Shown here: piece by piece, positions 1-9,547 of the stretch
How positions within the stretch are numbered: the first letter of the stretch is position 1
How the letters are laid out: each line of letters begins with the position of its first letter
Source of the DNA: Flavobacterium sp. Root420
GTDB lineage: Bacteria > Bacteroidota > Bacteroidia > Flavobacteriales > Flavobacteriaceae
Assembly: GCF_001427905.1 (NCBI RefSeq)
Contig: NZ_LMEF01000029.1
Location: 310,001 to 374,000 of the forward strand
Length of the DNA: 64,000 bases
Direction: 5' to 3'
Notes under the pieces: model-generated
What the model saw: the letters and a program-made list of their open reading frames with translations, nothing else
Told to the model about the DNA's origin: nothing
Databases searched by the model: none
Translations under genes and position numbers: made by a program

Positions 1-1017
1 AACCCGCAAGATTATCTGCCTATGGTTTTAACCAGCTGGGAAGGCACTATGCTCTATAATTACAGTCCGCTAATTTATGCCTATGATTGCTCGAATATCG
101 CCATAACAGGCGAAGGGGTAATTGATGGGGAAGGAGGCAGGACCTGGAAAAGTTTTAAGGCAAAAGAGGAGGTTGGCAAAAACAGAAGCCGCGAGATGAA
201 TCACAATAGTACTCCGTTAAAAGAAAGAAAATTTGGTGAAGGCTATTTTTTGCGCCCACAAATGATTCAGTTTTTTAATTGCAAGAATGTTTTGGTTGAA
301 AATGTCCGCATCGAAAATTCACCTTTTTGGTGCCTGCATTTACTCAAATCGCAAAGCATTACCGTGCGCGGTGTGAGTTATAAATCATTAAATTATAATA
401 ATGACGGAATAGATCCTGAATATGCTAAAGACGTATTGATTGAAAAGGTAACTTTTGATAATGGCGATGATAATGTGGCCATCAAAGCCGGAAGGGATCA
501 TGAAGGAAGAGCAAACACGTCAACCCCTAGTGAGAATATTGTAATTAGGAATTGTAATTTTAAAGGGCTCCACGGAGTGGTGATCGGAAGCGAGATGTCG
601 GCTGGGGTTCAAAATGTGTATGTGGAGAACTGCAAAACCGTTGGCTATTTAAAACGAGGAATTTATATAAAGACAAATGCAGATCGCGGGGGCTATATAA
701 AAAATATTTTTGTTAGAAATATTGAGCTCGATGAAGTAGAGGATTGCCTGTACATGACAGCCAATTATCATGGAGAAGGCAAGGGATTTCAATCCGAAAT
801 TTCAAATGTGCATTTTTCAAATATTACCTGCAATAAGGCCTCGGAATCAGGAATTGTGATTCAGGGATTTCCCGACAAAAAAATCAAAAACATATCTTTG
901 AATAACATTGAGATAAAGTCTGCTAAAAACGCCATCTCAAACGAAAATGCAGAGAATGTTCTGATGACCGATGTTTTTATTGGAAAAAGAGCAACTGTCC
1001 CATCGGCAGCGAAATAG
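1..1017 (+). CDS. Polygalacturonase, glycoside hydrolase family 28 (5' end outside window)
   Basis: The reading frame is open from base 1, so the start lies upstream; the ATG at 22 is internal. GH28 signatures appear in order: NNDGID near base 410, NGDDNVAIK near 463, LHGVVIGSE near 570, and RGIYIKT near 655. These match the family's NTDG, DD, GHG and RIK catalytic motifs on a right-handed parallel beta-helix. It should hydrolyse galacturonosyl linkages in pectin or rhamnogalacturonan. The next gene, an acetylesterase, starts 70 bases later on the same strand, supporting a shared pectin-degradation operon. The signal peptide, if any, is out of view. Confidence 0.9.
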   Translation, partial: NPQDYLPMVLTSWEGTMLYNYSPLIYAYDCSNIAITGEGVIDGEGGRTWKSFKAKEEVGKNRSREMNHNSTPLKERKFGEGYFLRPQMIQFFNCKNVLVENVRIENSPFWCLHLLKSQSITVRGVSYKSLNYNNDGIDPEYAKDVLIEKVTFDNGDDNVAIKAGRDHEGRANTSTPSENIVIRNCNFKGLHGVVIGSEMSAGVQNVYVENCKTVGYLKRGIYIKTNADRGGYIKNIFVRNIELDEVEDCLYMTANYHGEGKGFQSEISNVHFSNITCNKASESGIVIQGFPDKKIKNISLNNIEIKSAKNAISNENAENVLMTDVFIGKRATVPSAAK

Positions 1018-1086
1018 CTTTTTTTAAGCCTTAAAGCTTTTACCGTAAATCTAACAGTAGCACGTTTAAATTTTAATAATCTAAAA

Positions 1087-1830
1087 ATGAAAAAATATAT
1101 CTTACTTCTCTTTTTGATTTCATCAGTTTGTTTTGCCCAAAAGACAACCTTGTATACCATTGGCGATTCTACCATGGCCAACAAAAAAGATCCCGAAAAG
1201 AACCCCGAACATGGCTGGGCGCAAGTACTACAACCTTTTTTTACAGATAATCTTGTAGTGGTAAACAAGGCGGTTAATGGAAGAAGTACAAAGAGTTTTA
1301 TAAATGAGAAACGTTGGGATTCCATTTATAGAAAATTAAGAAAAGGAGATTATGTTTTTATAGAATTCGGACATAACGATGAGAAAATAGAAGATTCGAC
1401 CCGTTATACCAATCCACATACCTCTTATAGATATAATTTAATTCGGTTTGTAAAAGAAACCAGAGCCAAAGGGGCAACCCCGATCTTGCTTACCTCTATC
1501 ACCAGACGAAATTTTAATGAAAAAGGAGTACTGGTGCCCACTCATGGTGATTATCCTTTAGAGACAAGATTAGTAGCCCAGGAGTATAAAGTACCTTTTA
1601 TTGATTTAGAGTACCAGACAGAACTACTTGAGAGGTCCTATGGGCCAGAAAAATCCAAGGAGTTGCATTTGCATTTTAAAGCAGGAGAGAATCCTTATTA
1701 TGACAAAGACAAAGCCGACGATACGCATCTCTCGCTGCTTGGAGCTACAAAAATTGCACAAATAGTTATCAATGAGCTTAAAGCCCTGGAAGATCCTTCA
1801 TTGGAAAAGCTTAAAAAATCAATTAAATAA
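1087..1830 (+). CDS. Rhamnogalacturonan acetylesterase-like SGNH hydrolase (CE12)
   Basis: A 247-aa secreted esterase with an 18-residue signal peptide ending VCFAQ. The SGNH blocks are clear: block I GDST (Ser28), block III GHND (Asn97) and block V DDTH (Asp211, His214), the layout of carbohydrate esterase family 12. It should remove acetyl groups from rhamnogalacturonan so that glycosidases and lyases can act. It follows the GH28 gene by 70 bases on the same strand, which fits a pectin side-chain processing unit. Length is normal for the family. The exact acetylated substrate cannot be told from sequence. Confidence 0.88.
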   Translation: MKKYILLLFLISSVCFAQKTTLYTIGDSTMANKKDPEKNPEHGWAQVLQPFFTDNLVVVNKAVNGRSTKSFINEKRWDSIYRKLRKGDYVFIEFGHNDEKIEDSTRYTNPHTSYRYNLIRFVKETRAKGATPILLTSITRRNFNEKGVLVPTHGDYPLETRLVAQEYKVPFIDLEYQTELLERSYGPEKSKELHLHFKAGENPYYDKDKADDTHLSLLGATKIAQIVINELKALEDPSLEKLKKSIK

Positions 1831-1868
1831 AATAAACTGGCCTGAGCAGATAACTTTTTGGATTTAGG

Positions 1869-2972
1869 CTAATGATTACGCAGCTGATTTTTTCGTATTA
1901 ATCGTTTTTTACCTGACGCCTCTAAAGAGACATTGTTTTTCTGAATGGCATCATTATATAAAAACCCTAAGCTTTTATCACTAAAGACACATTTAGTCTT
2001 ATGGTCAATATAGGTTATCTGCTCAATACCTGCAGAGCTCTTCTTTACAATAGCGGTTATGGACTGTCTTTGTAATATTTTAAGAAAATGGTCTTGTGAT
2101 ATTCCGGAGTGTCTTTGCAGGGATCGCTCAATACTATTTTTTATTTGTGTTTTGCTATGCGTATTTTTAGCTGCATTTATTATAAATTGGGCCTGCAGGA
2201 ATTTCAAGGTAGGTTGGCCATCAAGTGAGCTGGCTTTGATGGGCATGCCAATGGGTTTTCCTTGTGGACTCAATATTTTATACAACAGCCCTCCTGATTG
2301 GAATGTTTTTGAATTTTCACTTCCCCTGTCGGCCAGAAGATTGTACTGCCCTAAAACAGCATTGAGTTCGTCAAGATTTGTATAATTGTACCGGTTTAAC
2401 ACAAAATCAAGCACTTGGCTCATCGATTTTTTTGATGCCATTTTTCCGTATTGAATCCTGCCTATGGCAGTAGGTGATAAATCTAGCACATTAGTTGTTT
2501 TTGTTTTTATTGCCCTTATAAGATCAAAATGCTCTTCGATTTCCCTTGTTGCAGGTATTGATTTGCGCACAAGTATTTTGTGAAGGTCAATTCGTTTGCC
2601 TGTCTTTTGGATGTTTATGGTAACGATGTGCAAATGTGCATGTCCGGCATCGTGGTGCTGGTATACTAAATAGGGCTGCTGGGCAAAACCAATTCTTTCC
2701 ATATAGAAAGCGGCAATGGCAATGAGCTTTTCTTTAGCTGGATGCTCCAGGGAGGAAAAATTCAAAGAAATATGCACAGTATTACGTTTTGCATTTTGGT
2801 TCAATTCTGTTCTTTTTGCAAAACGCTTTAGTTTCATTTGATGACTGATTTTCTCCATATCAACAGGGTAATTCCCTGCAAAGATTAATTGGGCCAGACC
2901 TTCTTTAACTTTGTTCTCGTTATAGGCAATAGTTCTTCGTATCGAGGTATTTGAATTTATGATTGCAACCAT
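1869..2972 (-). CDS. Relaxase/mobilization nuclease (Bacteroidota MobB-like)
   Basis: A 367-aa protein with the relaxase metal-binding motif HHDAGHAHLHI at residues 106-116, and an N-terminal YNENKV with Tyr17, the probable nicking tyrosine of this family. It would nick the origin of transfer and stay covalently bound to the 5' end. Its start overlaps the end of the upstream ribbon-helix-helix gene by 16 bases, so the two are translationally coupled. It is the last gene of a primase-TraG-MobA-MobB block on the minus strand. It is perhaps slightly short for the family, but both key motifs are intact. The oriT was not located. Confidence 0.88.
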   Translation of the reverse strand: MVAIINSNTSIRRTIAYNENKVKEGLAQLIFAGNYPVDMEKISHQMKLKRFAKRTELNQNAKRNTVHISLNFSSLEHPAKEKLIAIAAFYMERIGFAQQPYLVYQHHDAGHAHLHIVTINIQKTGKRIDLHKILVRKSIPATREIEEHFDLIRAIKTKTTNVLDLSPTAIGRIQYGKMASKKSMSQVLDFVLNRYNYTNLDELNAVLGQYNLLADRGSENSKTFQSGGLLYKILSPQGKPIGMPIKASSLDGQPTLKFLQAQFIINAAKNTHSKTQIKNSIERSLQRHSGISQDHFLKILQRQSITAIVKKSSAGIEQITYIDHKTKCVFSDKSLGFLYNDAIQKNNVSLEASGKKRLIRKNQLRNH

Positions 2973-3361
2973 TTCTCAGTAATTTTTTCCATCTGATTTT
3001 TAACTTCATCCATTTTCTTATGTAGCCCAATGATCTTTAACGCGACTTGTTGGATTGATTCGTTAAGTTCGCTGCTATTTTTATATGTATATAGTATTTC
3101 CAAGGTTTTGGATTGGTGCTCTTTAAGGATATTGATCTCTCGGTTAAGAATTACAATTTCTTCAATAAGATCATCTAGGGACTGATTTCTGTAAAATATC
3201 CTGATAGGCCTGTTGAATATAAGCTCTCGCACATACTGCGCCTTGGTGAGACAGGTGCTTGTCTTGTACATGTTATCAATTTTCGAATGTTCTACATCGG
3301 TTAACCTAACATCGATACGATAATTTTTTCTTGAAGTGCTGTTTTTTGTTCTCATTTTCAT
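2957..3361 (-). CDS. Relaxosome accessory protein (MobA/MobC-like, ribbon-helix-helix)
   Basis: A 134-aa basic protein. Residues about 15-50 have the pattern RIDVRLTDVEHSKID...KAQYVRELI, typical of ribbon-helix-helix mobilization proteins that bind oriT and help the relaxase. The rest, about 65-125, is heptad-rich and probably coiled coil. It lies directly upstream of the relaxase and overlaps it by 16 bases. The position and fold support a role in relaxosome assembly. Family membership is by pattern only; direct DNA contacts are inferred. Confidence 0.8.
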   Translation of the reverse strand: MKMRTKNSTSRKNYRIDVRLTDVEHSKIDNMYKTSTCLTKAQYVRELIFNRPIRIFYRNQSLDDLIEEIVILNREINILKEHQSKTLEILYTYKNSSELNESIQQVALKIIGLHKKMDEVKNQMEKITEKWLQS

Positions 3362-3409
3362 TCTTTTAAATTATCTTACTCAATACGCTATGCCATCAAT
3401 TTCTTTACT

Positions 3410-5458
3410 TCACTTTCTTATTACCAGATAAGCCAGGTCAGGATCCTGGGTAAGCCGGGCTATTTCAGTGCGGATGAGCTGCTGAATATCCTGCTTTATT
3501 TCAAGATAATTTTCTTGGACGATCTCATTTGTTATTTGCCTGACAATTGGAATGTCCTTATAATTTTGAATTTGCTCATCCAGCACCTTATGCTCATTTA
3601 AAATCTGGCAATGAAATGCTTTCAGGGCGATTTTGCAATTGGGGTCATCGGCTACCACGCCCACAAACTCACCCGAACTCAGGGCAGAAATTCTCGAAGG
3701 TGGTACAGCGGATTCCAGTTGCCTGGACCGGTTAATGGAAACATCAGAGCTGTTGATGGACAGGCTCTCGCGGTCCTGCATTATTTTTCCAAAACGCTCT
3801 GAGAGCTGCTTGGCTGTATCCCCTGTTACCTGTCCGCTTATGATATTTCCTGTAATGTTCATAATCACATCGGCCTGTTCTCTTCCGTAATCCTTTCTAA
3901 GCTGGCTAAAATCCTGTATGCCAAGGCAGGTTGCCACTTTATTGCTTCTGGCCGTAGCGATCAGGCTGTCCATGTTATTGAGGTAAATGGTAGGAAACTC
4001 ATCAAATATTAGGCTGCTTTTCTGCTTGTCTTTTTGATTGACTAATTTCAGTAACCTGCTTACATACAGTGATAATACCGCGCCATAGCTTTGTATTTTT
4101 TGCGGATTGTTCCCCATACAGACAATCTTGGGCTCCAGGGGATTATTGATATCCAGGGTAAAGTCATTGCCAGAGAGAACATAATAGAGCTGGGGTGAGG
4201 AAAGACGGGCCATAGCCACTTTAGCGGAAGCCATCTGGCCCTCAAGCTGCTCCATGACATCATTTAGGTAGGCGTTGACAAAAGGATTGATAAGCACCTC
4301 TATTTCTTTTTCTGTCCTTAGAAGGGTAAAAAGATCATCATAATCGGTTTGCATAAGTTCGATCACATGGGCAAGGGTACAGTACTGGCCGTCTTTGTAT
4401 TTTCTGAGATACCAAATGATGGCCGTTAGAAAATTAATGGGCGATTCCACAAAAAAGTCTCCCTGGCGCCGGATCCATTCCCTGTTGAGTCCAAGGAGGA
4501 TAGTCCTGGCCGATTCAGCCGAATCGCTAATATCGGTCATGGCCGAGGGAACCAGTGGATTGCACCTGTGCGAGCGCGAGAGATCATCGAAATTGATACT
4601 GTAGAATTTTGGAGGAATATTGTAGTATTCTTTTGACTCCAGAAAGCTATTGTAGGCAATGGTGGAGAGATCATCGTATTTAAAATCATAAATAAACATG
4701 GCAAAACCTTTCTTGATGTGCTGGGTTATGACGTGGCGTATGACAAAATAGGATTTGCCCGAGCCGGGAGTTCCCAGCACCATCAGGGCCCGAAATGGAT
4801 TTATGATGTTGATCCAGCTCCTGCGCACTTTATCGCGGAGATAATACTCAGCGGGAAGGTTAATGGAATATTCATTCTCCAGAAGCCTTTCTTCCTGGGG
4901 AAAGGTTTCGTTTTCTTTATTGAAGATATCGGTCCCCGAGAGCCTGTTTTTTATAATGCGCGATAAAAGGGTGCCACCTGTGAGTAAAAGGATGAATCCC
5001 AGTGTGGTCACCATGATATAAAAAACGACCTTATACAAAGCTGCAATATTTAAAAATAGAGCAAAATAGGAGATAAAGAAAAGCAGCAGCCCTAAAAAAA
5101 GATACCCAAAGGCGGTTTTATATCGGAGTTTTTCATTTTTTCGTCCTTTGGCCCCCAAAAGAGAAATGATAAGCAAAGCAAGGGCGAAGAGTTTTGACAG
5201 GTGAAAATTAGCAAAAAGCCCAGTGCTTCTAATGCGCTCCAGTACAGTATCGCCAAACTCACTTGCAAGGCCCCACTGCATAAAGACAGCGTAACAGTAA
5301 TAATAAAAATGTGCAAATAAGACTAGCAAACTCATAAGTCTTGTCATATCGAGTATTTTGCGCAGTGCCTGTTCGTTTTCTCCGGTTTGCATGGCCATGG
5401 TTTTGAGTTTTAAGTATTGTTTGTTTGAGAAGGGAATATTGAGGTGGAAGCCAGACAA
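3410..5458 (-). CDS. Type IV coupling ATPase, VirD4/TraG-like (mobilization)
   Basis: A 682-aa membrane ATPase. Hydrophobic segments lie at about 40-60, 88-103, 115-135 and 142-162. Walker A is GTPGSGKS at 229-236 and Walker B is SLIFDEFP at 482-489. This is the architecture of VirD4/TraG coupling proteins, which dock relaxase-DNA complexes to a conjugative channel. A coupling protein encoded with its own relaxase but no mating-pair genes points to a mobilizable rather than self-transmissible element. It sits between the primase gene and the RHH gene, all on the minus strand. No frameshift is seen. Confidence 0.88.
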   Translation of the reverse strand: MSGFHLNIPFSNKQYLKLKTMAMQTGENEQALRKILDMTRLMSLLVLFAHFYYYCYAVFMQWGLASEFGDTVLERIRSTGLFANFHLSKLFALALLIISLLGAKGRKNEKLRYKTAFGYLFLGLLLFFISYFALFLNIAALYKVVFYIMVTTLGFILLLTGGTLLSRIIKNRLSGTDIFNKENETFPQEERLLENEYSINLPAEYYLRDKVRRSWINIINPFRALMVLGTPGSGKSYFVIRHVITQHIKKGFAMFIYDFKYDDLSTIAYNSFLESKEYYNIPPKFYSINFDDLSRSHRCNPLVPSAMTDISDSAESARTILLGLNREWIRRQGDFFVESPINFLTAIIWYLRKYKDGQYCTLAHVIELMQTDYDDLFTLLRTEKEIEVLINPFVNAYLNDVMEQLEGQMASAKVAMARLSSPQLYYVLSGNDFTLDINNPLEPKIVCMGNNPQKIQSYGAVLSLYVSRLLKLVNQKDKQKSSLIFDEFPTIYLNNMDSLIATARSNKVATCLGIQDFSQLRKDYGREQADVIMNITGNIISGQVTGDTAKQLSERFGKIMQDRESLSINSSDVSINRSRQLESAVPPSRISALSSGEFVGVVADDPNCKIALKAFHCQILNEHKVLDEQIQNYKDIPIVRQITNEIVQENYLEIKQDIQQLIRTEIARLTQDPDLAYLVIRK

Positions 5459-5521
5459 AAGGCCTGGCAGATGATTTAAAAAAAACAGGAGCCTTGTTTT
5501 GGATGTTGTTTTACCGATTCT

Positions 5522-6451
5522 TTATAGTTTTGGCCTGCAGCGCATTTTTCTCTCCAGTTTGCCTGAATTCACTCCCCATTCATTAAGATCCTTATACCCC
5601 TTGTAAAGGCCGCTTTGATCGGTATATTTATTGCTCCAGCAAAGGGCGCGCCTGGTATGTTCTTCCCCGGCCTGATCCCGATCCAGATAGAGGCTGATTT
5701 GCTGGTGCTCTTCCATAAAGGGGCGCGCTTTTTCCAAAAAGGAAAGCGAGTTTAAAATCACAAAATCCTGCTTTTTTACCCTACAGCTACCCTGCAGGGC
5801 TTTATAGGTGAGAAAATCAAAAAAGCCTTCAAAAACGGCAACTTCCTTATTGTTCTCCGAGTAGGTAGTGAGGCCCTTGGGAGAGCAGCAGGATTTAAAA
5901 TAGGGATTGCGAATTTCAAATCCTCCCAGATCATTTTTAAAGCCGATACCAAAATAGGTATGATTATTTACCGAGTAGCGAACCTCGCTGCAAAACGCCA
6001 AGGCAGTCCCAAGAGGGATTTTTCTTTCTTTAAGATACTGCAACAGCGAAGCAGAACGCAGCGGGTATTCCTTTATAATGGTAATTCCCGGGGAGTTTGG
6101 CTCAGCATCGTAAGAGGGCAAAAGGGGCTCATGCCCCGAGACAGTGCCGCAATGCTGCCTGAGGAAATCGGCAAGAGAGCACTTAAAATAAAGCAGGCCA
6201 AAATCAATGATGCTGCCCCCTTTTCCTATACCATGATCATACCACCTGTTTAACTGGCGGTTAACCTTAAACGATGCGGTCCTTTCCGCCCTAAGGGGAG
6301 AGAAATACCAATGGTCATCCCGAACTATTTTGCAGGGCTCATGCCCTAAGCTGGCCAGGAAGTAAACCATGTCTATGGCTTTAGCCTCTTCAATGGATAA
6401 GGTTTTGTTTATGGAATTCATAGCTTGCATTTTATCAGGTTCATTTTCCAA
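5522..6451 (-). CDS. Toprim-domain DNA primase of a mobile element
   Basis: A 309-aa protein. The N-terminal part (about 25-100) carries the WYFSPLR...SFKVN...WYDHGIGKGG signature of CHC2-type primase zinc-binding domains found on Bacteroidota mobile elements. The C-terminal half is a Toprim domain: the acidic residue is in VFEGFFDF (Glu208) and the DxD in LYLDRDQAG (Asp257, Asp259). It would prime replication of the transferred strand. It is the first gene of the mobilization block, 63 bases upstream of the coupling ATPase. Starts at Met8 or Met11 are also possible. Confidence 0.82.
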   Translation of the reverse strand: MENEPDKMQAMNSINKTLSIEEAKAIDMVYFLASLGHEPCKIVRDDHWYFSPLRAERTASFKVNRQLNRWYDHGIGKGGSIIDFGLLYFKCSLADFLRQHCGTVSGHEPLLPSYDAEPNSPGITIIKEYPLRSASLLQYLKERKIPLGTALAFCSEVRYSVNNHTYFGIGFKNDLGGFEIRNPYFKSCCSPKGLTTYSENNKEVAVFEGFFDFLTYKALQGSCRVKKQDFVILNSLSFLEKARPFMEEHQQISLYLDRDQAGEEHTRRALCWSNKYTDQSGLYKGYKDLNEWGVNSGKLERKMRCRPKL

Positions 6452-6926
6452 TTCCAGCCATGAAATTAAAAAAGCTCTTGCAGATTAGCAATCATCGTTA
6501 AATTTTAATGTCATAACAGGTACGGCTACTGTGCATATATTTGCAAACCATGCTATAAAACAAGAGTAGAGAATTATCTTTACAGCTTATCGGCCAAACA
6601 TCCGCTTTCCAAAGTGTGCTTTTAAATGTCTCTGAGCTTTGCGCAATTTTTTTGTCCCCACCTTTTTTACGTTTTAACTTAGAATAAAAAAACTCCAGAT
6701 TTCATGTGCATTTTAATTTTTAGGATATTAGGATCGTTTGTTTGAATTTAAAAAAAGAAGACAGCACTTTTCTTGGTAGCGGGAAGCATTCAAATATCTA
6801 ATCAGATTATTTTGGATTATTATGATATTTTAAAATACGCATCTTAATTTTTTCTCTTCTTTCTGTTTGCATAGCTACTCCTATAAATGCCAAAAGCATC
6901 AATCAAATTAAAAAGTCTTTTGATAA

Positions 6927-6954
6927 TTTGTAGTGAAAAAAAAATATATATTTG
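6927..6954 (+). promoter_or_regulatory. Bacteroidota-type promoter candidate
   Basis: TATATTTG at 6947-6954 fits the TAnnTTTG -7 box of Bacteroidota sigma-ABfr promoters, and TTTG at 6927-6930 could be the -33 box, with a 16-base spacer that is slightly short. The expected transcript start is near 6961, leaving a leader of about 225 bases before the AraC-type gene at 7188. Confidence 0.35.
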
Positions 6955-6965
6955 AAAGCAAATAA

Positions 6966-6985
6966 TGTGTGAAATTTATCACACA
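6966..6985. promoter_or_regulatory. CRP/FNR-type operator candidate
   Basis: A 7-bp perfect inverted repeat, TGTGTGA and TCACACA, with a 6-base spacer. It contains TGTGA-N6-TCACA, the classical CRP half-site arrangement. It lies just downstream of a TATATTTG promoter box, a position where binding would block transcription. Two Crp/Fnr-family regulators are encoded elsewhere in the window (36351, 42511); a link to either is inference. Confidence 0.4.
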
Positions 6986-7187
6986 TATCTACCCAAATTT
7001 GGATGGTTTTGGATGGTTTTGTCGCACATATAAATAAGTTAACGGTAATTTTAGTGAACCAACGGCAAAAGACAAAAGGCTTGTTAATGTATAACAAATT
7101 AAAAGGCTCGTTGACAGCGAGTGAATCCAATTTTAGTCAAATATGTCTACAAACAGTTAGTTAGGCTCTAACTCCCAATTACAACCT

Positions 7188-8021
7188 ATGCAAATAAAAG
7201 TTTATTCCCCTTTAAATCCTTTGCTTAAAAAATACATAGAATGTATTTATATACTCACACAGACATCTGAAGAAAAGCCCGCCAAATACATAACCTTTCC
7301 ATCTATTTTTACCATTGTATCAATAAGCGAAAAATCAAAAACTGTTAATAAAGGGAATAAATTAATAATCAGGCAATGCGATGACAATAAGGTTGAAACA
7401 AATTTGGTATCTAATTTCAATAAGCCGGTGTATGTTCAATACGAAGGGGAAATAAAAGAAATTACTATCTATTTTAAGCCGTTAGCTATTAATTCATTTT
7501 TGGAGCCTGAATTAAACCACTACAACAGTTCAAATTTTTCTGAATTTTTACCTTTTAAAGATTATAGAAAAGCTATGATTGAAATTCTTTCTTTGCAAAA
7601 TGATACCGAAAAAATTCAAGCTCTTGAAAGTTATTGGTTATCCAAATTAATAGGGTTTCAGCATAATTTCCTTGAAACTATTTTGTCTGAAATTATATGT
7701 GAAGAAAATGACGCTTTAACAATTACAGAACTATGTAAAAAAAATGCTATTTCACGTACAACATTAAACAAACACTTTGGCAGACATATCTGCAAAACAC
7801 CATCTCAATTCAAAAAGATACTAAGATTTAGAAATGCGGTTAATAAATACGCATCAAATAACGCAAGAAACAACTTAACGGATATTGCATATTGTGTCGA
7901 TTATTTTGACCAGTCCCACATGATAAGAGAATTCAAATCATTGACAGGATTCTCTCCTAAGGTTTTTTTTGAAAAAACGACTACGCCAGAAAAAAAACAA
8001 ATTCAATGGCTGTTTTTATAG
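7188..8021 (+). CDS. AraC-family transcriptional regulator
   Basis: A 277-aa protein. The N-terminal 150 residues form an effector-type domain without signal or membrane segments. The C-terminal 90 residues have the two AraC helix-turn-helix motifs: ITELCKKNAISRTTLNKHFGRH, then LTDIAYCVDYFDQSHMIREFK with the typical GFSPKVFF ending. It lies 68 bases upstream of a serine hydrolase gene on the same strand and may control it. The coding region is AT-rich compared with the mobilization block. The ligand is unknown. Confidence 0.88.
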   Translation: MQIKVYSPLNPLLKKYIECIYILTQTSEEKPAKYITFPSIFTIVSISEKSKTVNKGNKLIIRQCDDNKVETNLVSNFNKPVYVQYEGEIKEITIYFKPLAINSFLEPELNHYNSSNFSEFLPFKDYRKAMIEILSLQNDTEKIQALESYWLSKLIGFQHNFLETILSEIICEENDALTITELCKKNAISRTTLNKHFGRHICKTPSQFKKILRFRNAVNKYASNNARNNLTDIAYCVDYFDQSHMIREFKSLTGFSPKVFFEKTTTPEKKQIQWLFL

Positions 8022-8089
8022 GTAGGTTTACATTTGTACAATTTTTCCTTTTACGATGAAAGTACTTTTGTTTCTTTAATCATAAAATA

Positions 8090-9547
8090 ATGTACCATAT
8101 GAAAACCCGTCAAATATATTTTATTGCATCTATCCTCTTGACAGCCCTTTTACAGCCTATCGTTGTCAAATCACAAAATTTGGAAAGTATAATTTCTCCG
8201 ATAAGATCTCACTTAAAAAATCTTGAAAAAGAAAATAACTTAAGTGGGGTCGTTCTTATTGCAAAAAATGGCAAACCGATATATAGAGAAACATTTGGTT
8301 TTGCCAATTTGCCGGACAGTATTAAAAATAAACCGGACACGAAGTTCAATTTAGCTTCTATAAATAAGATGTTCACAGGTATGGCTATTATGCAATTGGT
8401 GCAATCTGGCAAAATTTCGCTTCAGGATAAAGTAGGCAAATATCTTTTGGATTATCCTAATAAAATTGTTGCCGACTCTGTGACAATTCATCAATTATTA
8501 ACGCACACTTCAGGAATGTCCAGTTTTTGGGAGGAATACGACAAGCTTGCAAAAGAAAAATTCAAAACAGTTTCTGATTACCTTCCATTGTTTGTTAATA
8601 AAAAACTTGCCTTTGCTCCGGGTAGTGACTTCTTGTATAGCAATTCTGGATACATGGTTTTAGGATTAATCATTGAAAAAGTGTCGGGTCAAAATTATTT
8701 TGATTACGTAAAAGAATATATTTACAAACCCGCAAAAATGATTAATACTGATGCTTACGAATTGGAGGTTGCTATTCCAAATTTAGCTACTGGCTATACA
8801 ATGTCATTGGAAGAACCAGGGCAATGGAAAAATAATATTTTCTCAAATTTAGCAAAAGGAACTCCTGCTGGTGGTGGCTATTCAACAGTTGACGATTTGT
8901 TGAGTTTTGCCAATGCTTTACAAAGCGATCGTTTACTTAGCAAAGAGAGTGCAACTCTTTGTACATCAGGTAAAGTGAAGTATAGAGAAGGAATGTATGG
9001 ATATGGGGTTGAAGAAAACACAATAAACGGGCACCGCATTATTGGACATACTGGTGGGCATGATGGTATTGCTTGTGAACTAATGATTTATCCGGATTTG
9101 GGCTATACTGTTGTTATTCTAACAAATGGAGAAGTTGAAAATTATTGGGAAGTGAGCAATCTAATTAAAAAACAATTAGTGGGTTCAACACCATCAATTG
9201 ACAATTTTTTTTACACTAAAGATATAATTAAGACAGTATGCAACAAAGGTTATGAAGCTGGCCTTAAGGAAATAGAACAAAATTTAAAGAAATATTCATT
9301 AAGAGAAAGTCTTATTGAAAGATATGGTTATAAGCTATTGTTCGAAAAAAAGACTAATCAGGCAATAGATTTATTTAAGTTAAATATTCACCTTTTTCCA
9401 AATTCAACCTATGGCTATTATTATATAAGTGAGGCATATAGATTTTCAGGTCAAAAAAAACAAGCGATTGACTATCTAAAGTTATACATTGAAAAAGAGC
9501 CAGAAGATAACGATGCTAAATTAAAATATAAATTGCTAATGAAATAA
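8090..9547 (+). CDS. Serine hydrolase of the beta-lactamase/penicillin-binding fold (class C-like)
   Basis: A 485-aa secreted protein; the more likely start is Met4 at 8099, giving MKTRQIYF and a signal peptide to about residue 29. Active-site motifs are SINK (Ser90, Lys93), YSN (183-185) and HTGG at 320-323, the class C/beta-lactamase-family triad in which HTG replaces KTG. Residues about 400-485 look like TPR repeats, so it may bind a protein or peptide substrate. Such proteins act as D-amino-acid or ester hydrolases rather than true beta-lactamases as often as not, so antibiotic resistance should not be assumed. It follows an AraC gene. Confidence 0.87.
   Translation: MYHMKTRQIYFIASILLTALLQPIVVKSQNLESIISPIRSHLKNLEKENNLSGVVLIAKNGKPIYRETFGFANLPDSIKNKPDTKFNLASINKMFTGMAIMQLVQSGKISLQDKVGKYLLDYPNKIVADSVTIHQLLTHTSGMSSFWEEYDKLAKEKFKTVSDYLPLFVNKKLAFAPGSDFLYSNSGYMVLGLIIEKVSGQNYFDYVKEYIYKPAKMINTDAYELEVAIPNLATGYTMSLEEPGQWKNNIFSNLAKGTPAGGGYSTVDDLLSFANALQSDRLLSKESATLCTSGKVKYREGMYGYGVEENTINGHRIIGHTGGHDGIACELMIYPDLGYTVVILTNGEVENYWEVSNLIKKQLVGSTPSIDNFFYTKDIIKTVCNKGYEAGLKEIEQNLKKYSLRESLIERYGYKLLFEKKTNQAIDLFKLNIHLFPNSTYGYYYISEAYRFSGQKKQAIDYLKLYIEKEPEDNDAKLKYKLLMK

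Larger units (their letters stand above)
6452..7187. other. Intergenic stretch with promoter-like and CRP-like sites
   Basis: 736 bases without a convincing gene. It holds a TATATTTG box at 6947-6954, a TGTGA-N6-TCACA site at 6968-6983, and a doubled TTTTGGATGG just after (about 7000-7020). Base composition drops sharply in GC from the mobilization block to the AT-rich genes on the right, so the boundary of the mobile block may lie here. No oriT or attachment site could be identified. Confidence 0.6.

Noticed and set aside
860..1325. Minus-strand 154-aa frame across the GH28 and CE12 genes
   Set aside because: It is the antisense shadow of two well-supported genes.
8090..9547. Beta-lactamase resistance gene
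   Set aside because: The SxxK, YSN and HTG motifs fit many serine hydrolases of this fold, and the TPR-like tail is atypical for a beta-lactamase.
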